NCBI GenBank assembly: GCA_016932435.1 | Contig: JAFGCW010000048.1 | Span: 1 to 64,000, forward strand | Length of the DNA stretch: 64,000 nucleotides | Source of the DNA: Dehalococcoidales bacterium | GTDB taxonomy: Bacteria; Chloroflexota; Dehalococcoidia; Dehalococcoidales; UBA2162 | Reading direction: 5' to 3' | Part shown: in pieces, positions 8,577-16,979 of the stretch | How positions within the stretch are numbered: the stretch's first letter is position 1 | How the letters are laid out: every line of letters starts with the position of its first letter | The notes under the pieces: model-generated | What the model was told of the DNA's origin: nothing | Database searches by the model: none | The model's input: the letters and a program-made list of their open reading frames with translations, nothing else | Translations under genes and position numbers: made by a program

Positions 8577-9150
8577 AGTACCACCCTGAGAAATCATCCC
8601 TGAGTTTGCGTATTGCCCGGCACAGGACCGTTCCCACATTCGATTCAGAAAAATCCGTAATACGCGCAATCTCACGGTTTGTCATTCCACTGCTGAACTT
8701 GAGCGAGATCAATTCCTGTTCATTGTCGTTAAGCTTTGCTATGCATTCATGCAGCCTGGCCGTCTCCTCAGATCGCGAAAGTTTTTCCTCCGGCGAATCC
8801 GGACTGAGTGAATTTTCGGGTTCGGAATCTCTTGCGACTTTCGATTCCTTTGCATGTTTACGGTAATAATCAATTATCGTGTTACGTGCTATCGAGAAAA
8901 TCCACGTAGAAAAAGAAGCCTTCCCGGAATCGAAACGCTTGAACCCATCAAGAGCTTTCCTGAAGATATCAGACGTCAGGTCTTCCGCAGTTTCTTTGTC
9001 GCCTACTCTATAACGCGTATACTGGTAGATTTTGGTCAGATATATCTCATACAGTCGACCGAACTCCTCCGCCGATGAAACTGTATTTACATCGGTTCTC
9101 GGTACGTTATCTGTCGTTACCTGCCGGTCAGCCACTAATAAAACCTTCAC
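8566..9150 (-). CDS. ECF-type RNA polymerase sigma factor
   Basis: Region 2 is clear (YEIYLTKIYQYTRYRVGDKE, then TAEDLTSDIFRKAL and FSTWIFSIARNTIIDYYRK). Region 4 is the helix-turn-helix LISLKFSSGMTNREIARITDFSESNVGTVL. Length 194 is typical. Two starts are possible: GTG at 9150, or GTG at 9135 (MADRQVTTD), which has GAAGG eight bases ahead and is the better-spaced choice. It would direct transcription of itself, the putative anti-sigma (11-base overlap) and the VWA gene. Confidence 0.92.
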   Translation of the reverse strand: MKVLLVADRQVTTDNVPRTDVNTVSSAEEFGRLYEIYLTKIYQYTRYRVGDKETAEDLTSDIFRKALDGFKRFDSGKASFSTWIFSIARNTIIDYYRKHAKESKVARDSEPENSLSPDSPEEKLSRSEETARLHECIAKLNDNEQELISLKFSSGMTNREIARITDFSESNVGTVLCRAIRKLRDDFSGWYYER

Positions 9151-9605
9151 TTGTCTATGGTTGTATACGAAAACCGAGCGAAAGTATCACAACCTGTTTG
9201 ATAACAATGTATGGATACTACGGTAACATATGACATTCATTGGAGCAATCCCCTGGATTTTCATCACTGTTCTCATAGAAAACTTATTTTCAATTCCTCA
9301 TTCACCCTTCGACAAGCTCAGGGTGAACGGATTTCTTGCTATTCTCCTGCTTTTGTCCGTTCGTCCTGAGTCTATCGAAGGACGAATCATCATAAGACAG
9401 GAAAGATATTTCGTTCCATTCTCTCTGTATCATTAACTATTATTTAATTCGTCGCCATCTTTTGAACTGACTATCGAAAGCTAATGCTTCGTCTCTTATA
9501 GAAACACCTGTACCCATATGCTATATTATCTCTGTTGATAAATTCTCGAAATAACCGGTAAACCAAATTCCAAGAAATATTCAGGAGGAATCAGAGCAAA
9601 ATACT
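9151..9605. other. Intergenic region of 455 bases
   Basis: Divergent promoter region between the sigma operon and the AlkZ-like gene. Its only recognisable content is a pair of inverted REP-like repeats (9300-9386). No RNA gene or convincing small ORF was seen. Confidence 0.6.
9300..9386. repeat. REP-like inverted repeat pair
   Basis: Copy A (9300-9331) contains CCCTTCGACAAGCTCAGGGT followed by GAACGGA. Copy B (9356-9386) is its near reverse complement, TCCGTTCGTCCTGAGTCTAT followed by CGAAGGACGA. Each copy is itself palindromic. Repeats of the TTCGACAGGCTCAGGACGAA type are scattered in many bacterial genomes and are typically non-coding. Confidence 0.75.
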
Positions 9606-10688
9606 ATGCTTTATGGTAGTTCAGTGAGAAACCTCGTGATGCAGCGTCAGTACCTTGATAGAAAAGCTGACAAGTCTGAATACGATGAATTATTCCGCCT
9701 GATGAGCCCCGTCCGGACACCGTACTGGTGCCGTCCCGGCAGTCCTCCGATCCTGGTACACCGCGCCGGCTTCAACGAATACGGTCACGTCTTCGATATG
9801 CGAAGCAGGAGGGACATAATCAAGGGCAGATTCCAGGGCGGCGGCATAGCCTATATATTTGCCGATGAACTTCCCCTGTTCGCTTCCGTATACTCCAAAG
9901 ACAGGCGAAAACCATCCTACGAGGAATTCGAGATACTCGAACTGCTGCTTCGGGAAGGTCCGATGACAATCGCCTCTATGAAAGAGATCACGGGTCGGCT
10001 GTCCAAACATATTACGCCTGTCCTTCATAAGCTGCAGAAAAAATTCCTCGTCTTCGAAGACCAGGCAGATGACGAGTGGGACAGGGCCTGGTACCTGTTC
10101 GACACGGAGTTTCCCGATATTAACCTGGACGAATATGAAAAAGTAGAAACTCTGAAAATCCTGGTACGCAGGTTCGCATATCTGAATATATTCATCGATA
10201 CCAAAATGTTGAACTCCTTCTATCAATTGCCGGAGGAAGAATTCCAGGCCACTATCGCTACATTGATGTCGGAGGGTACTCTAGAATGTGTGACTATGGA
10301 GGGTAATGAAGGATTCGTGCTGTCGGAAGATATTCCTCTGCTGGAAAAAGAAACGTTACCGCCAGGTGGTGTTTTCGCTCTCGACCGAAACGATTTTCTA
10401 AGTAAATCGTATGAAAACCGCCTGTCGGAAAAATTCAACAGTGAAAAACACAGTTTCCGCCGTACCCCCATCAAACCCACAATGATGCAGTTCATCCTGG
10501 TCGACGGTGAATTCAGGGGTTATACCGCGGGATATTTCAGGATAAGGCCGAATGTCCTTGAAGATATTGTCCTCGATCTCGAAGAATCCGAAGCAAGCAA
10601 CAGGAAAGAAGAAATACTCGAAGCGGTCAGGCTGGTAAATGATCCTGAACTCACTCCTGTGAAAAAGTACTGTGGTAAAAAGGTGTAA
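9606..10688 (+). CDS. AlkZ/YcaQ-like winged-helix protein (HTH_42 family)
   Basis: 360 residues. Middle segment GPMTIASMKEITGRLSKHI, then a basic helix and WYLFDTEFPDINL, parallels the winged-helix part of E. coli YcaQ. The FALDRNDFLSKSYENRL and GEFRGYTAGYFRIRP segments match its C-terminal domain order. YcaQ/AlkZ proteins are DNA glycosylases that unhook interstrand crosslinks and use a QxQ motif; here QRQ occurs near residue 13, but equivalence is unproven. A possible start site (GGAGG) is 16 bases from ATG, a little far. Upstream of dhaKL with about 95 bases between; not obviously linked in function. Confidence 0.55.
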   Translation: MLYGSSVRNLVMQRQYLDRKADKSEYDELFRLMSPVRTPYWCRPGSPPILVHRAGFNEYGHVFDMRSRRDIIKGRFQGGGIAYIFADELPLFASVYSKDRRKPSYEEFEILELLLREGPMTIASMKEITGRLSKHITPVLHKLQKKFLVFEDQADDEWDRAWYLFDTEFPDINLDEYEKVETLKILVRRFAYLNIFIDTKMLNSFYQLPEEEFQATIATLMSEGTLECVTMEGNEGFVLSEDIPLLEKETLPPGGVFALDRNDFLSKSYENRLSEKFNSEKHSFRRTPIKPTMMQFILVDGEFRGYTAGYFRIRPNVLEDIVLDLEESEASNRKEEILEAVRLVNDPELTPVKKYCGKKV

Positions 10689-10782
10689 AATCGGCGAACA
10701 CAGATAATTGTATTTCTATACATTTCAATATAAAATTTTTCCATAAGATTGCGGGCTGCACTAAACGTGAAAGGAAGTGGCA

Positions 10783-11790
10783 ATGAAGAAGCTGATAAAT
10801 GATCCCTACCAGGTAGTCGACGAAACCATATCGGGTATCCTCAAGGCGCATCCCTATCATCTCCGTATGGCTGAGGGCAGTAATCGGGCTCTGGTACGTG
10901 CTGACGCCCCTATCCAGGGCAAGGTAGCGATATGCACCGGCGGTGGTTCCGGTCATATCCCGGTGTTCCTCGGGTATGTAGGACCTGGATTGGTCGACGG
11001 AGTATCGATAGGTAATGTTTTCTCCTCACCCAGCGCCGACGATATGCTTGCCGTAACGAAAGAAGTCAACGGTGGCGCCGGTGTACTGTACCTGTTCGGT
11101 AACTACCAGGGTGATATTATGAATTTCGAGATGGCGGCGGAAATGGCGGATATGGATGATATCCGTGTCGAGATGAGTATCGGTAAAGACGATGTCGCTT
11201 CCGCCCCCCGTTCTGAAGCCGACCGCCGTCGCGGTGTTGCTGGCATCTTCTTCGCCTATAAGATCGCCGGAGCCAAGGCTGACACGATGGCAAGCCTGGA
11301 TGAAGTTAAGGCTACTACAGACGCAGCAATCAACGCTACCTGCACCATGGGTGTCGCTCTCACACCTTGCACGATACCGGCTGCCGGTGAGCCGACGTTT
11401 ACAATCGCCGATGATGAAATGGAACTGGGTATGGGAATTCACGGTGAACCGGGCATCGAACGCGGTAAACTCAAGCCAGCCGATGAAGTAACGGAGATAA
11501 TGGCTGAAAAGATTATCGAAGATCTTCCCTTTAAATCGGGCGATGAAGTTGCGGTCCTGGTTAACGGCTTGGGTGCCACACCTCCCGAAGAACTCTACAT
11601 TATCTACAACAAAGCCTATGACATAATCCGGGACCACGGCTTGAAGATATACAGGAGTTACGTGGGTGAATATGCTACATCGATGGAAATGGCTGGTGCG
11701 TCTCTAAGCCTGCTGAAACTTAACGATGAATTCAAGACCTTACTGGATGCGCCGGCATTCTCACCATTTCTGCCGCAGTGGAGTACATAA
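10783..11790 (+). CDS. dhaK: Dihydroxyacetone kinase, substrate-binding subunit DhaK
   Basis: Binds dihydroxyacetone through a hemiaminal to a histidine and presents it to DhaL for phosphorylation. The His motif MGIHGEPGIERGKL is present, as are CTGGGSGHIPVFLGYVGPGL near the front and LFGNYQGDIMNFEMA. 335 residues, normal length. The ATG at 10783 has GGAAG at proper spacing; a GTG six bases upstream would overlap that site. It overlaps dhaL by one base. No PTS-type dhaM lies nearby, so an ATP-dependent kinase or a distant partner is possible. Confidence 0.93.
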   Translation: MKKLINDPYQVVDETISGILKAHPYHLRMAEGSNRALVRADAPIQGKVAICTGGGSGHIPVFLGYVGPGLVDGVSIGNVFSSPSADDMLAVTKEVNGGAGVLYLFGNYQGDIMNFEMAAEMADMDDIRVEMSIGKDDVASAPRSEADRRRGVAGIFFAYKIAGAKADTMASLDEVKATTDAAINATCTMGVALTPCTIPAAGEPTFTIADDEMELGMGIHGEPGIERGKLKPADEVTEIMAEKIIEDLPFKSGDEVAVLVNGLGATPPEELYIIYNKAYDIIRDHGLKIYRSYVGEYATSMEMAGASLSLLKLNDEFKTLLDAPAFSPFLPQWST

Positions 11791-12431
11791 TGGGTGAAAT
11801 AAGTTTCGATATCGACGGCATGAAATCTATTTTGCATTCAGTCGCCGTCGATCTGAAGTCTCATTCCGAAGAACTTCGCCAGCTCGATGCAAAAGTCGGA
11901 GACGGAGACCTTGGTGTTACTATAGAACTCGCCAGCCAGGCTATATCAGAGTACCTAGCATCATCCGCCGAGACTGACATCGGGAAGCTGCTGGCACAGT
12001 GCGGTATGAACATCAATAAAGTCAGCCCTTCAACTTTCGGGACAATCCTTGCTTCAGCCTTCATGGGCGGGGGTAAAGCAGTAGTTGGTAAGGAAAAAAT
12101 CGGTTTAAACGAGTTAATACTGATCGGAGAAGGCGCTGTAGAAAACATTAAAAAACGTGGAAAAGCGGAAGCCGGAGACAAGACACTACTCGATGCCTTG
12201 ATCCCGGCTGTTGAAAGGCTGAAAAAAGATATCGCTGGTGGTATGAACGAGAAAGAATTGCTTGAATCTGCCGTGAAATCCGCTGAAGACGGGATGAAAT
12301 CAACCGTGGATATGAAAGCGAAGTTCGGTCGGGCTCAATGGTTCAAGGAAGGAAGTGTCGGGGTGCAGGATGGTGGAGCTACGGCAATTTTCTATATGAT
12401 TAAGTCGTTCGCGGAACATATGCGTGATTGA
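11790..12431 (+). CDS. dhaL: Dihydroxyacetone kinase, nucleotide-binding subunit DhaL
   Basis: Carries the ADP/ATP-Mg site: the Asp cluster in LDAKVGDGDLGVT coordinates magnesium, and GRAQWFKEGSVGVQDGGATA is the usual DhaL C-terminal loop. 213 residues, all-helical. The start ATG shares its A with the dhaK stop (TAATG) and has GGAG six bases before. With DhaK it makes dihydroxyacetone phosphate for the lower glycolytic pathway. The window also encodes glycerol kinase and glycerol-3-phosphate dehydrogenase at 41.5-44.7 kb, giving two entry routes to the same triose phosphate. Confidence 0.93.
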   Translation: MGEISFDIDGMKSILHSVAVDLKSHSEELRQLDAKVGDGDLGVTIELASQAISEYLASSAETDIGKLLAQCGMNINKVSPSTFGTILASAFMGGGKAVVGKEKIGLNELILIGEGAVENIKKRGKAEAGDKTLLDALIPAVERLKKDIAGGMNEKELLESAVKSAEDGMKSTVDMKAKFGRAQWFKEGSVGVQDGGATAIFYMIKSFAEHMRD

Positions 12432-12460
12432 TATACACCAGATTTACAAAAGACAAAATT

Positions 12461-12487
12461 AGAGGGTGGAGAAATTCTCCACCCTCT
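12461..12487. terminator. Intrinsic terminator between convergent genes
   Basis: Stem GAGGGTGGAGA / TCTCCACCCTC with a 3-base AAT loop, between dhaL and the minus-strand binding protein. The downstream T-run is weak on both sides. Confidence 0.8.
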
Positions 12488-12511
12488 CTGGTATTAATTT
12501 GCCGTTCAGTA

Positions 12512-14275
12512 TTAGTATCCCATAGAAGCTTTAAGATCCTGGTCTACCCAGATCCATTGAGTCCAGTGATCAGTTCCCCAGTAGCCTACACTGGCTTCAC
12601 CGCTGTAGTTCTTCACCCAGGGCCACCACATCGAATAGGTCGGGACTCTTGGTGCCGGAATACAATATGCCTGTTCGATCAGGTAGATACAAAGCGGGCG
12701 GCAAAGTTCCATCGAGCCATAGAAGTCCGTGATCGCCAGAGACTTCACTTCTTTTGCCTTTTCGTCTACTTCAGGTTCATTGATAAGACTGGCATTAACC
12801 CAGTTCCTTACAGAATAAAGTGACTGCTCCGGATACGATGAATTCGGAGAAGTGCCGATAGAAATCATTTCATATGAAATGCTGAAAGCGAGACCTATGA
12901 GAGCGCCAAAATCGGGCGCAAGATCAAGTTCCAGTTCAACACCAACCTTAGCCCACATATCCTTAACTATCGAGTAGTAGTCGACGGCATCCTGTGTAAG
13001 TGACAGTGTCGCTTTGAAACCGTTAGGATAACCGGCATCGGTAAGAAGCTGCTTGGCTTTTTCAGGATTGTAGGTATATAATTCCTTAATCTGATCGGTA
13101 CAATCCGGGTCATCAAGGCTGACGAACAGCGGTTCATAACCCTGAACACGGAAGTATGGCCAGCTGATAATATCGCCGAGACCGTCGTACAGACCTTCGT
13201 TTATCTCATTGAAATCGGTAGCCATCGTCAGCGCGCGGCGTACATTGACATCATTATAAGGCGCCTGGTCCGTTTTCATAAATATAGGAGTAACGCCCCA
13301 CTGGCCACGCGACGCCCATTCCAGATCGGACGTTGTCGTTAACATCGTATCTTTATCTTCCGCGTACATTCCGCTCATCTGGTCGAGTTGTCCTGTTCGC
13401 AGAGCAGCCTGACGGGTAGATGGGTCCGTCATAATGATATACTTGAATCCATCGATATAGGGTAACTGGTCACCCTTGCCGGGACCTACAGGATTCGTCA
13501 TCCAGTAATCCGGATTTTTTACAAGTGTGAGTGCATTGCCTTCAACATAATCGGTAACCATGAAGGGCCCGGTTCCGACAGAAAGCCGCCAGTCTGTGGC
13601 GGATTCATAACCGTAGGCATCCCACACTTCCGGTGCCATGACACGACAGCTGAGGTTCTCTCTCATCGTCGCATCGATATGGTCTTCGTAGTTATGTGTA
13701 ACCTCGAACGTATTGGGGCCGGTTTTTGCCGCCGTCGGATAGCGTACATTGGGGTAGAGCTGCCAGTTCTGGGCATTCTCGTCTTTGATTATTCGGTTCC
13801 AGCTTGAGACGCAGTCATCGACTGTCATTTCCCTGCCGCCAACAAGACGTCCGGCTTCGGTATCAGGAGATGCGAATCTAACTCCCTGGCGTACAGTAAA
13901 CCACGAGGTAACTTCAGTACCATCGGGACTTACTTCCCATCCGTAATCCGATGCGAGATAACCTGTATCGAATTCGGGAATCCTGGTGCTCTGACCCCAG
14001 TCTGTCAAATCCTCACCATAACCACCGGCAGGCCCTTTTGCCCAGTTACCGTCATACATTCTCTGGTGAATTTGCTCTGCAGGCCAAGAACCACCGAAAC
14101 TAATTATGTCCCACCTAGGATCTTCAATTAAAGCGAGATTTATAGTACCACCATATTCAGGCTTTTCCGAACCCGTTTTTACCTCTTCTTCCCCTTCACC
14201 ACCGCCGCATGATGCTACTATCAATGAAAGCACCATCAGACAGCTAACCACCAGCCATACAATTTTCTTTACCAC
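12512..14275 (-). CDS. Peptide/solute ABC-type binding lipoprotein, family 5 (paralogue 1)
   Basis: 587 residues. Signal peptide with lipobox LIVASC (about residue 23 is the lipid-modified Cys), then an acidic linker and the family-5 (DppA/OppA) fold: YGGTINLALIEDPRWD, GTGPFMVTDYVEGNALTLVK, DVNVRRALTMATDFNEI and LLTDAGYPNGFKATL. It ends in a conserved WWPWVKNYSGEASVG block and the tail SMGY. Start is GTG with GAGGAG seven bases ahead. No permease or ATPase genes lie near. It closely resembles the proteins at 25653 and 27808. A long leader with hairpins precedes it. Confidence 0.9.
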   Translation of the reverse strand: MVKKIVWLVVSCLMVLSLIVASCGGGEGEEEVKTGSEKPEYGGTINLALIEDPRWDIISFGGSWPAEQIHQRMYDGNWAKGPAGGYGEDLTDWGQSTRIPEFDTGYLASDYGWEVSPDGTEVTSWFTVRQGVRFASPDTEAGRLVGGREMTVDDCVSSWNRIIKDENAQNWQLYPNVRYPTAAKTGPNTFEVTHNYEDHIDATMRENLSCRVMAPEVWDAYGYESATDWRLSVGTGPFMVTDYVEGNALTLVKNPDYWMTNPVGPGKGDQLPYIDGFKYIIMTDPSTRQAALRTGQLDQMSGMYAEDKDTMLTTTSDLEWASRGQWGVTPIFMKTDQAPYNDVNVRRALTMATDFNEINEGLYDGLGDIISWPYFRVQGYEPLFVSLDDPDCTDQIKELYTYNPEKAKQLLTDAGYPNGFKATLSLTQDAVDYYSIVKDMWAKVGVELELDLAPDFGALIGLAFSISYEMISIGTSPNSSYPEQSLYSVRNWVNASLINEPEVDEKAKEVKSLAITDFYGSMELCRPLCIYLIEQAYCIPAPRVPTYSMWWPWVKNYSGEASVGYWGTDHWTQWIWVDQDLKASMGY

Positions 14276-14380
14276 TGATATTCTCCTCTCGTTTCATGTA
14301 ACTTTTCGGAATCCGGTGCATCGGCGATCGGATGTACCGATTTTACCGGACAATTCATACTTCTCATCTTCACTCCAATT

Positions 14381-14390
14381 GTTCACCTCC
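14381..14390 (-). promoter_or_regulatory. Extended Shine-Dalgarno in the leader of binding lipoprotein 1
   Basis: On the minus strand this reads GGAGGTGAAC, about 110 bases upstream of the lipoprotein start and not serving it directly. A short frame could begin at the internal GTG or at TTG seven bases on. Similar sites precede the other three binding-lipoprotein genes. Confidence 0.55.
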
Positions 14391-14464
14391 CTTTCTGGCC
14401 TTCCCCCCTCAATCACTTCTTTTAGTATCCTGCCAATTTATTAATTCTCATACGATTCAAATCA

Positions 14465-14510
14465 ATAAAAAAGGCACCAATAATCAAGCTTAGCTGATTA
14501 TTAATGCCTT
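14465..14510 (-). terminator. Leader terminator/attenuator upstream of binding lipoprotein 1
   Basis: On the minus strand, AAGGCATTAATAATCA and TGATTATTGGTGCCTT form a long stem with small bulges, followed by a run of T. It lies about 80 bases after the predicted start site of the promoter at 14595-14623 and about 190 bases before the gene, so it could attenuate the gene or end a small RNA. A-run on the other side makes it usable in both directions. Confidence 0.7.
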
Positions 14511-14594
14511 TTAACATCTTTGCCATCCCCTCCGCAGCCTAGAAGGTATAAGATGGAAAGCGCCTGTTCATTCGTGACTAACCATATCCGGCTA

Positions 14595-14623
14595 ATTGTA
14601 GTTCTTTTATGTAGACTTGTCAA
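14595..14623 (-). promoter_or_regulatory. Sigma-70-type promoter, minus strand
   Basis: TTGACA at 14623-14618, 17-base spacer, TACAAT at 14600-14595 (read on the minus strand). Near consensus. Transcription would start around 14588 toward the binding lipoprotein, about 310 bases away. Confidence 0.75.
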
Positions 14624-14757
14624 TATCGCCACGAAACAGGATTTTCTTACAATATACATGTTTTTAATATCACTTATTTTTTGAATTAGTATCATTCATG
14701 TAGATATTTTCACACTTACTCTCAATAATATTGTTGAAAATATTTATTCCGGGATTT

Positions 14758-14787
14758 ATGACAATTTCCTTCAACTTGTGCTATATT
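14758..14787 (+). promoter_or_regulatory. Sigma-70-type promoter of the second selenoprotein operon
   Basis: ATGACA at 14758-14763, 18-base spacer, TATATT at 14782-14787. Predicted start near 14794, at the base of a long leader hairpin. Confidence 0.6.
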
Positions 14788-14790
14788 GTG

Positions 14791-14858
14791 CCTGAAAAGG
14801 ATTTATCTCTAACAGGGATGTTCGGCCACTTGGAGTGAGAAGTTAAACCTTTTTCAGG
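14791..14858 (+). promoter_or_regulatory. Structured 5' leader hairpin of the second selenoprotein operon
   Basis: CCTGAAAAGGATTTA (14791-14805) pairs with TAAACCTTTTTCAGG (14844-14858) apart from single-base bulges, and TCTC 14806-14809 can pair with GAGA 14837-14840. The enclosed 38 bases include AACAGGGATG and TTCGGCCACTTGG. It begins at the predicted transcription start and ends 38 bases before the ATG. No T-run follows, so control at translation level or a riboswitch is more likely than a terminator. No known riboswitch class recognised. Confidence 0.5.
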
Positions 14859-14896
14859 TAAGATTATTAAATATAGGAAGAGAACGGAGGATAAAA

Positions 14897-16555
14897 ATGT
14901 CCGAGAAAATCACAATCCTGAATCCAGCTTGCAGCAGTACCATGGTAGAACGTGTTCCCCTTGCGCCCAGGAATTTCCCCAGCCTGGAAAACAAGACCAT
15001 CTTTATGATCGATATAGGCTGGGGAGGTCCGACAGCGGGTTATGATGTATTCGATGTAATGTCCGAATGGTTCGAAGAAAACATCCCCTCGGTAAAAACC
15101 GTTCTTGTCAGGAAAAAAGGCGGTTTTGCCGAAGATGATCCTGATCTATGGGCAAGGGTGAAAGCGGAAGGTGACGCGGCAATCCTCGGTATAAGCTGCT
15201 GAGACGGCTGCGCGGCGGCCTTGAGTCGCCATTCCAAAGCCCTTGAACTCCTGGGAATACCGACAGCTCCCTGCACAGCGATTAACGTCAGTGAATATGT
15301 GAGAGGGTGGGACAAACTTTATGGAAGCGGAATTCCCCTCCGTTATACCACCTTCCCCCTGCCAATCGCCGGAGCATCTCGGGAGATTCATAAATCTTAC
15401 GTTTACGGTACCGATCCCGTCACGGGAAAACCTACCATGCCCCAGATAGTGGATGCTCTCACCAAGCCCCTCACCGAAGAGGAGCAGCTGACCGGTCTGC
15501 CCGAAGGAGCTATTGAACCTCGATTGTTACCACCCGATACCGAAGAAAACCTGCAGGCACTCTTCAAGGAAAACGACTGGACGGACTACCTCCCCGTTAC
15601 CATGCCGACCGAAGAAAGAGTCGCGGCAATGCTGAAAGGTACAAGCCATAAACCGGAAGAAGTCGTTAAAGTACTCTCCTGGCCGGGTGGCAGTCGGGAA
15701 ATGACAGTTGAAAAGGTAGCTGCCTATGCGGTTATGGCGGGAGCTAAACCAGAATATCTCCCGGTCATACTCGCTGTGGGAACAATGGCACCTTTTGGTA
15801 ATTCGACGACATCGATGACAAACATGATAGTAGTGAACGGACCGGTACGAAAAGAACTCAATATGAATTCCGGGACAGGCGCGATGGGTCCCCATAACGA
15901 GGCAAACGCCACCATCGGCAGGTCTTTCACCCTGATGTCCAAGGCAGCCGGAAACCTTCACGCCGGAAAGACGACCTTCGGTTCTCTGGGAAGCAACCTC
16001 CAGTATAATAACCTGTGTTTTGCCGAGAACGAAGAGGAACTCCCTGAAGGATGGAACCCCGTACATGTACAATTCGGTTACAAGAAAGAAGACAGCGTTG
16101 TCACCGTTGCTACCGGCTGGACCTATATATCATGCGTCGGAGAGGTAATCTCGGAGTATCCTCCCCAGAGGTTTATCGCAGATTACATGGTCGCGATGGC
16201 AGCTATGGGATCCAGCGCCTCTCTCTGCGCCGATCCTCTCCTGGCCAAACTGCTGCATGATGAACAGGGCTTTACAACGAAGGAAAGTCTTGGAGAATGG
16301 CTTGCCGATAACGTAGAAATGAGGGTAGAACAGTTCTGGGGTAACGGTGTAATAACAACAGGACTGAATAATGTCGCCCTGCAGGGACTCGAACCATACG
16401 CTACCTGGCGAAAACTGCCGCCTGAGTCCATGATAAAGCCGTTCAATAACCCTAAAGGAATAAATACCGTGGTAGTGGGCGGAGGAACCAATACCATCTG
16501 GTTTATGACCGATTTCAGGCTTGGCAGAGGTGTATCGGTCGACAACTGGAGATAA
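14897..16555 (+). CDS. UGSC-family selenoprotein, UGA-containing (paralogue 2)
   Basis: Continuous 553-codon frame if UGA at 15200-15202 (codon 102) is selenocysteine: LGISC-U-DGCAAALSRHS. Cysteines at -1 and +3 around U could form selenylsulfide pairs, unlike paralogue 1. N-terminal Rossmann-like domain (about 1-145), followed by KALELLGIPTAPCTAI, matches UGSC-family architecture. The C-terminal domain shares the block MLKGTSHKPEEVV and AAYAVMAGAKPEYLPVILAV with paralogue 1. Both end in a GGG-rich strand and DNWR or DAWR. Ribosome-binding site GGAGG is well placed. First gene of an operon with a rhodanese and a thioesterase. Exact reaction unknown; redox or reductive C-S/C-Se chemistry is a guess. 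Confidence 0.88.
15200..15230 (+). promoter_or_regulatory. In-frame UGA (Sec) with candidate bacterial SECIS stem-loop
   Basis: UGA at 15200-15202 is followed after 11 bases by stem GGCG (15214-15217) / CGCC (15227-15230) with a 9-base loop GCCTTGAGT. Spacing and a GU-bearing loop fit a bacterial SECIS. Drawn by eye, not energy-tested. Confidence 0.55.
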
Positions 16556-16590
16556 AAAAAGAACAATAACCCAAATACCTAAGGAGAAAT

Positions 16591-16956
16591 ATGGAGAACA
16601 ATGACATACCCCGCATAAAATGCGAGGAACTCCAGGAGATGATAGAAAACGGTGAGAAAATCGTTATTATTGACACTCGTTCGACGGCCAGCTACAAGGA
16701 TGACCATATCAAGGGCGCGATCAATATCTACCTGAATCCGGGAGGTGATCCTTTTGAGAGACAAATGACCTTCATGGCATTGCCGGCGGATAAACCACTC
16801 GTAATCTACTGCGACTGTGTGGACGAATCCGACAGCCTGATAATGGCACACGAGATAAAGAGCGCCAGATACGATATTAATGACATAAAGGTTCTTGAAC
16901 TGGGAATCAACCGGTGGAAAGAACTCGGTTATCCGACCGAAAAATCCGAATTTTAA
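16591..16956 (+). CDS. Rhodanese-like domain protein
   Basis: 121-residue single rhodanese domain. IVIIDTRSTASYKDDHIKGA is the typical CH2A motif, and the active-site loop is IYCDCVDESDS with the catalytic Cys at the loop start. Rhodaneses carry sulfane sulfur as a Cys persulfide and can also carry selenium in some systems. It starts 35 bases after the second selenoprotein gene with its own AAGGAGA site, so it is co-transcribed. The pairing suggests sulfur or selenium transfer to, or from, the selenoprotein reaction; that link is inference. Confidence 0.88.
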   Translation: MENNDIPRIKCEELQEMIENGEKIVIIDTRSTASYKDDHIKGAINIYLNPGGDPFERQMTFMALPADKPLVIYCDCVDESDSLIMAHEIKSARYDINDIKVLELGINRWKELGYPTEKSEF

Positions 16957-16979
16957 AAATATCTCAGAATGGATAATAT

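Larger units (their letters stand above)
14276..14896. other. Divergent regulatory region of 620 bases
   Basis: No gene seen. It contains back-to-back promoters: one on the minus strand (14595-14623) for the binding lipoprotein and one on the plus strand (14758-14787) for the second selenoprotein. Both give structured leaders, described as separate entries. Confidence 0.7.

Noticed and set aside
14501..14695. 64-residue ORF on the minus strand
   Set aside because: It runs through the promoter and terminator of the binding lipoprotein leader and has no Shine-Dalgarno or similarity.
14830..14850. 5S-rRNA-like string GTGAGAAGTTAAACC
   Set aside because: Only a few bases resemble 5S; the surroundings do not make a 5S molecule of about 117 bases and the segment lies in a short leader hairpin.
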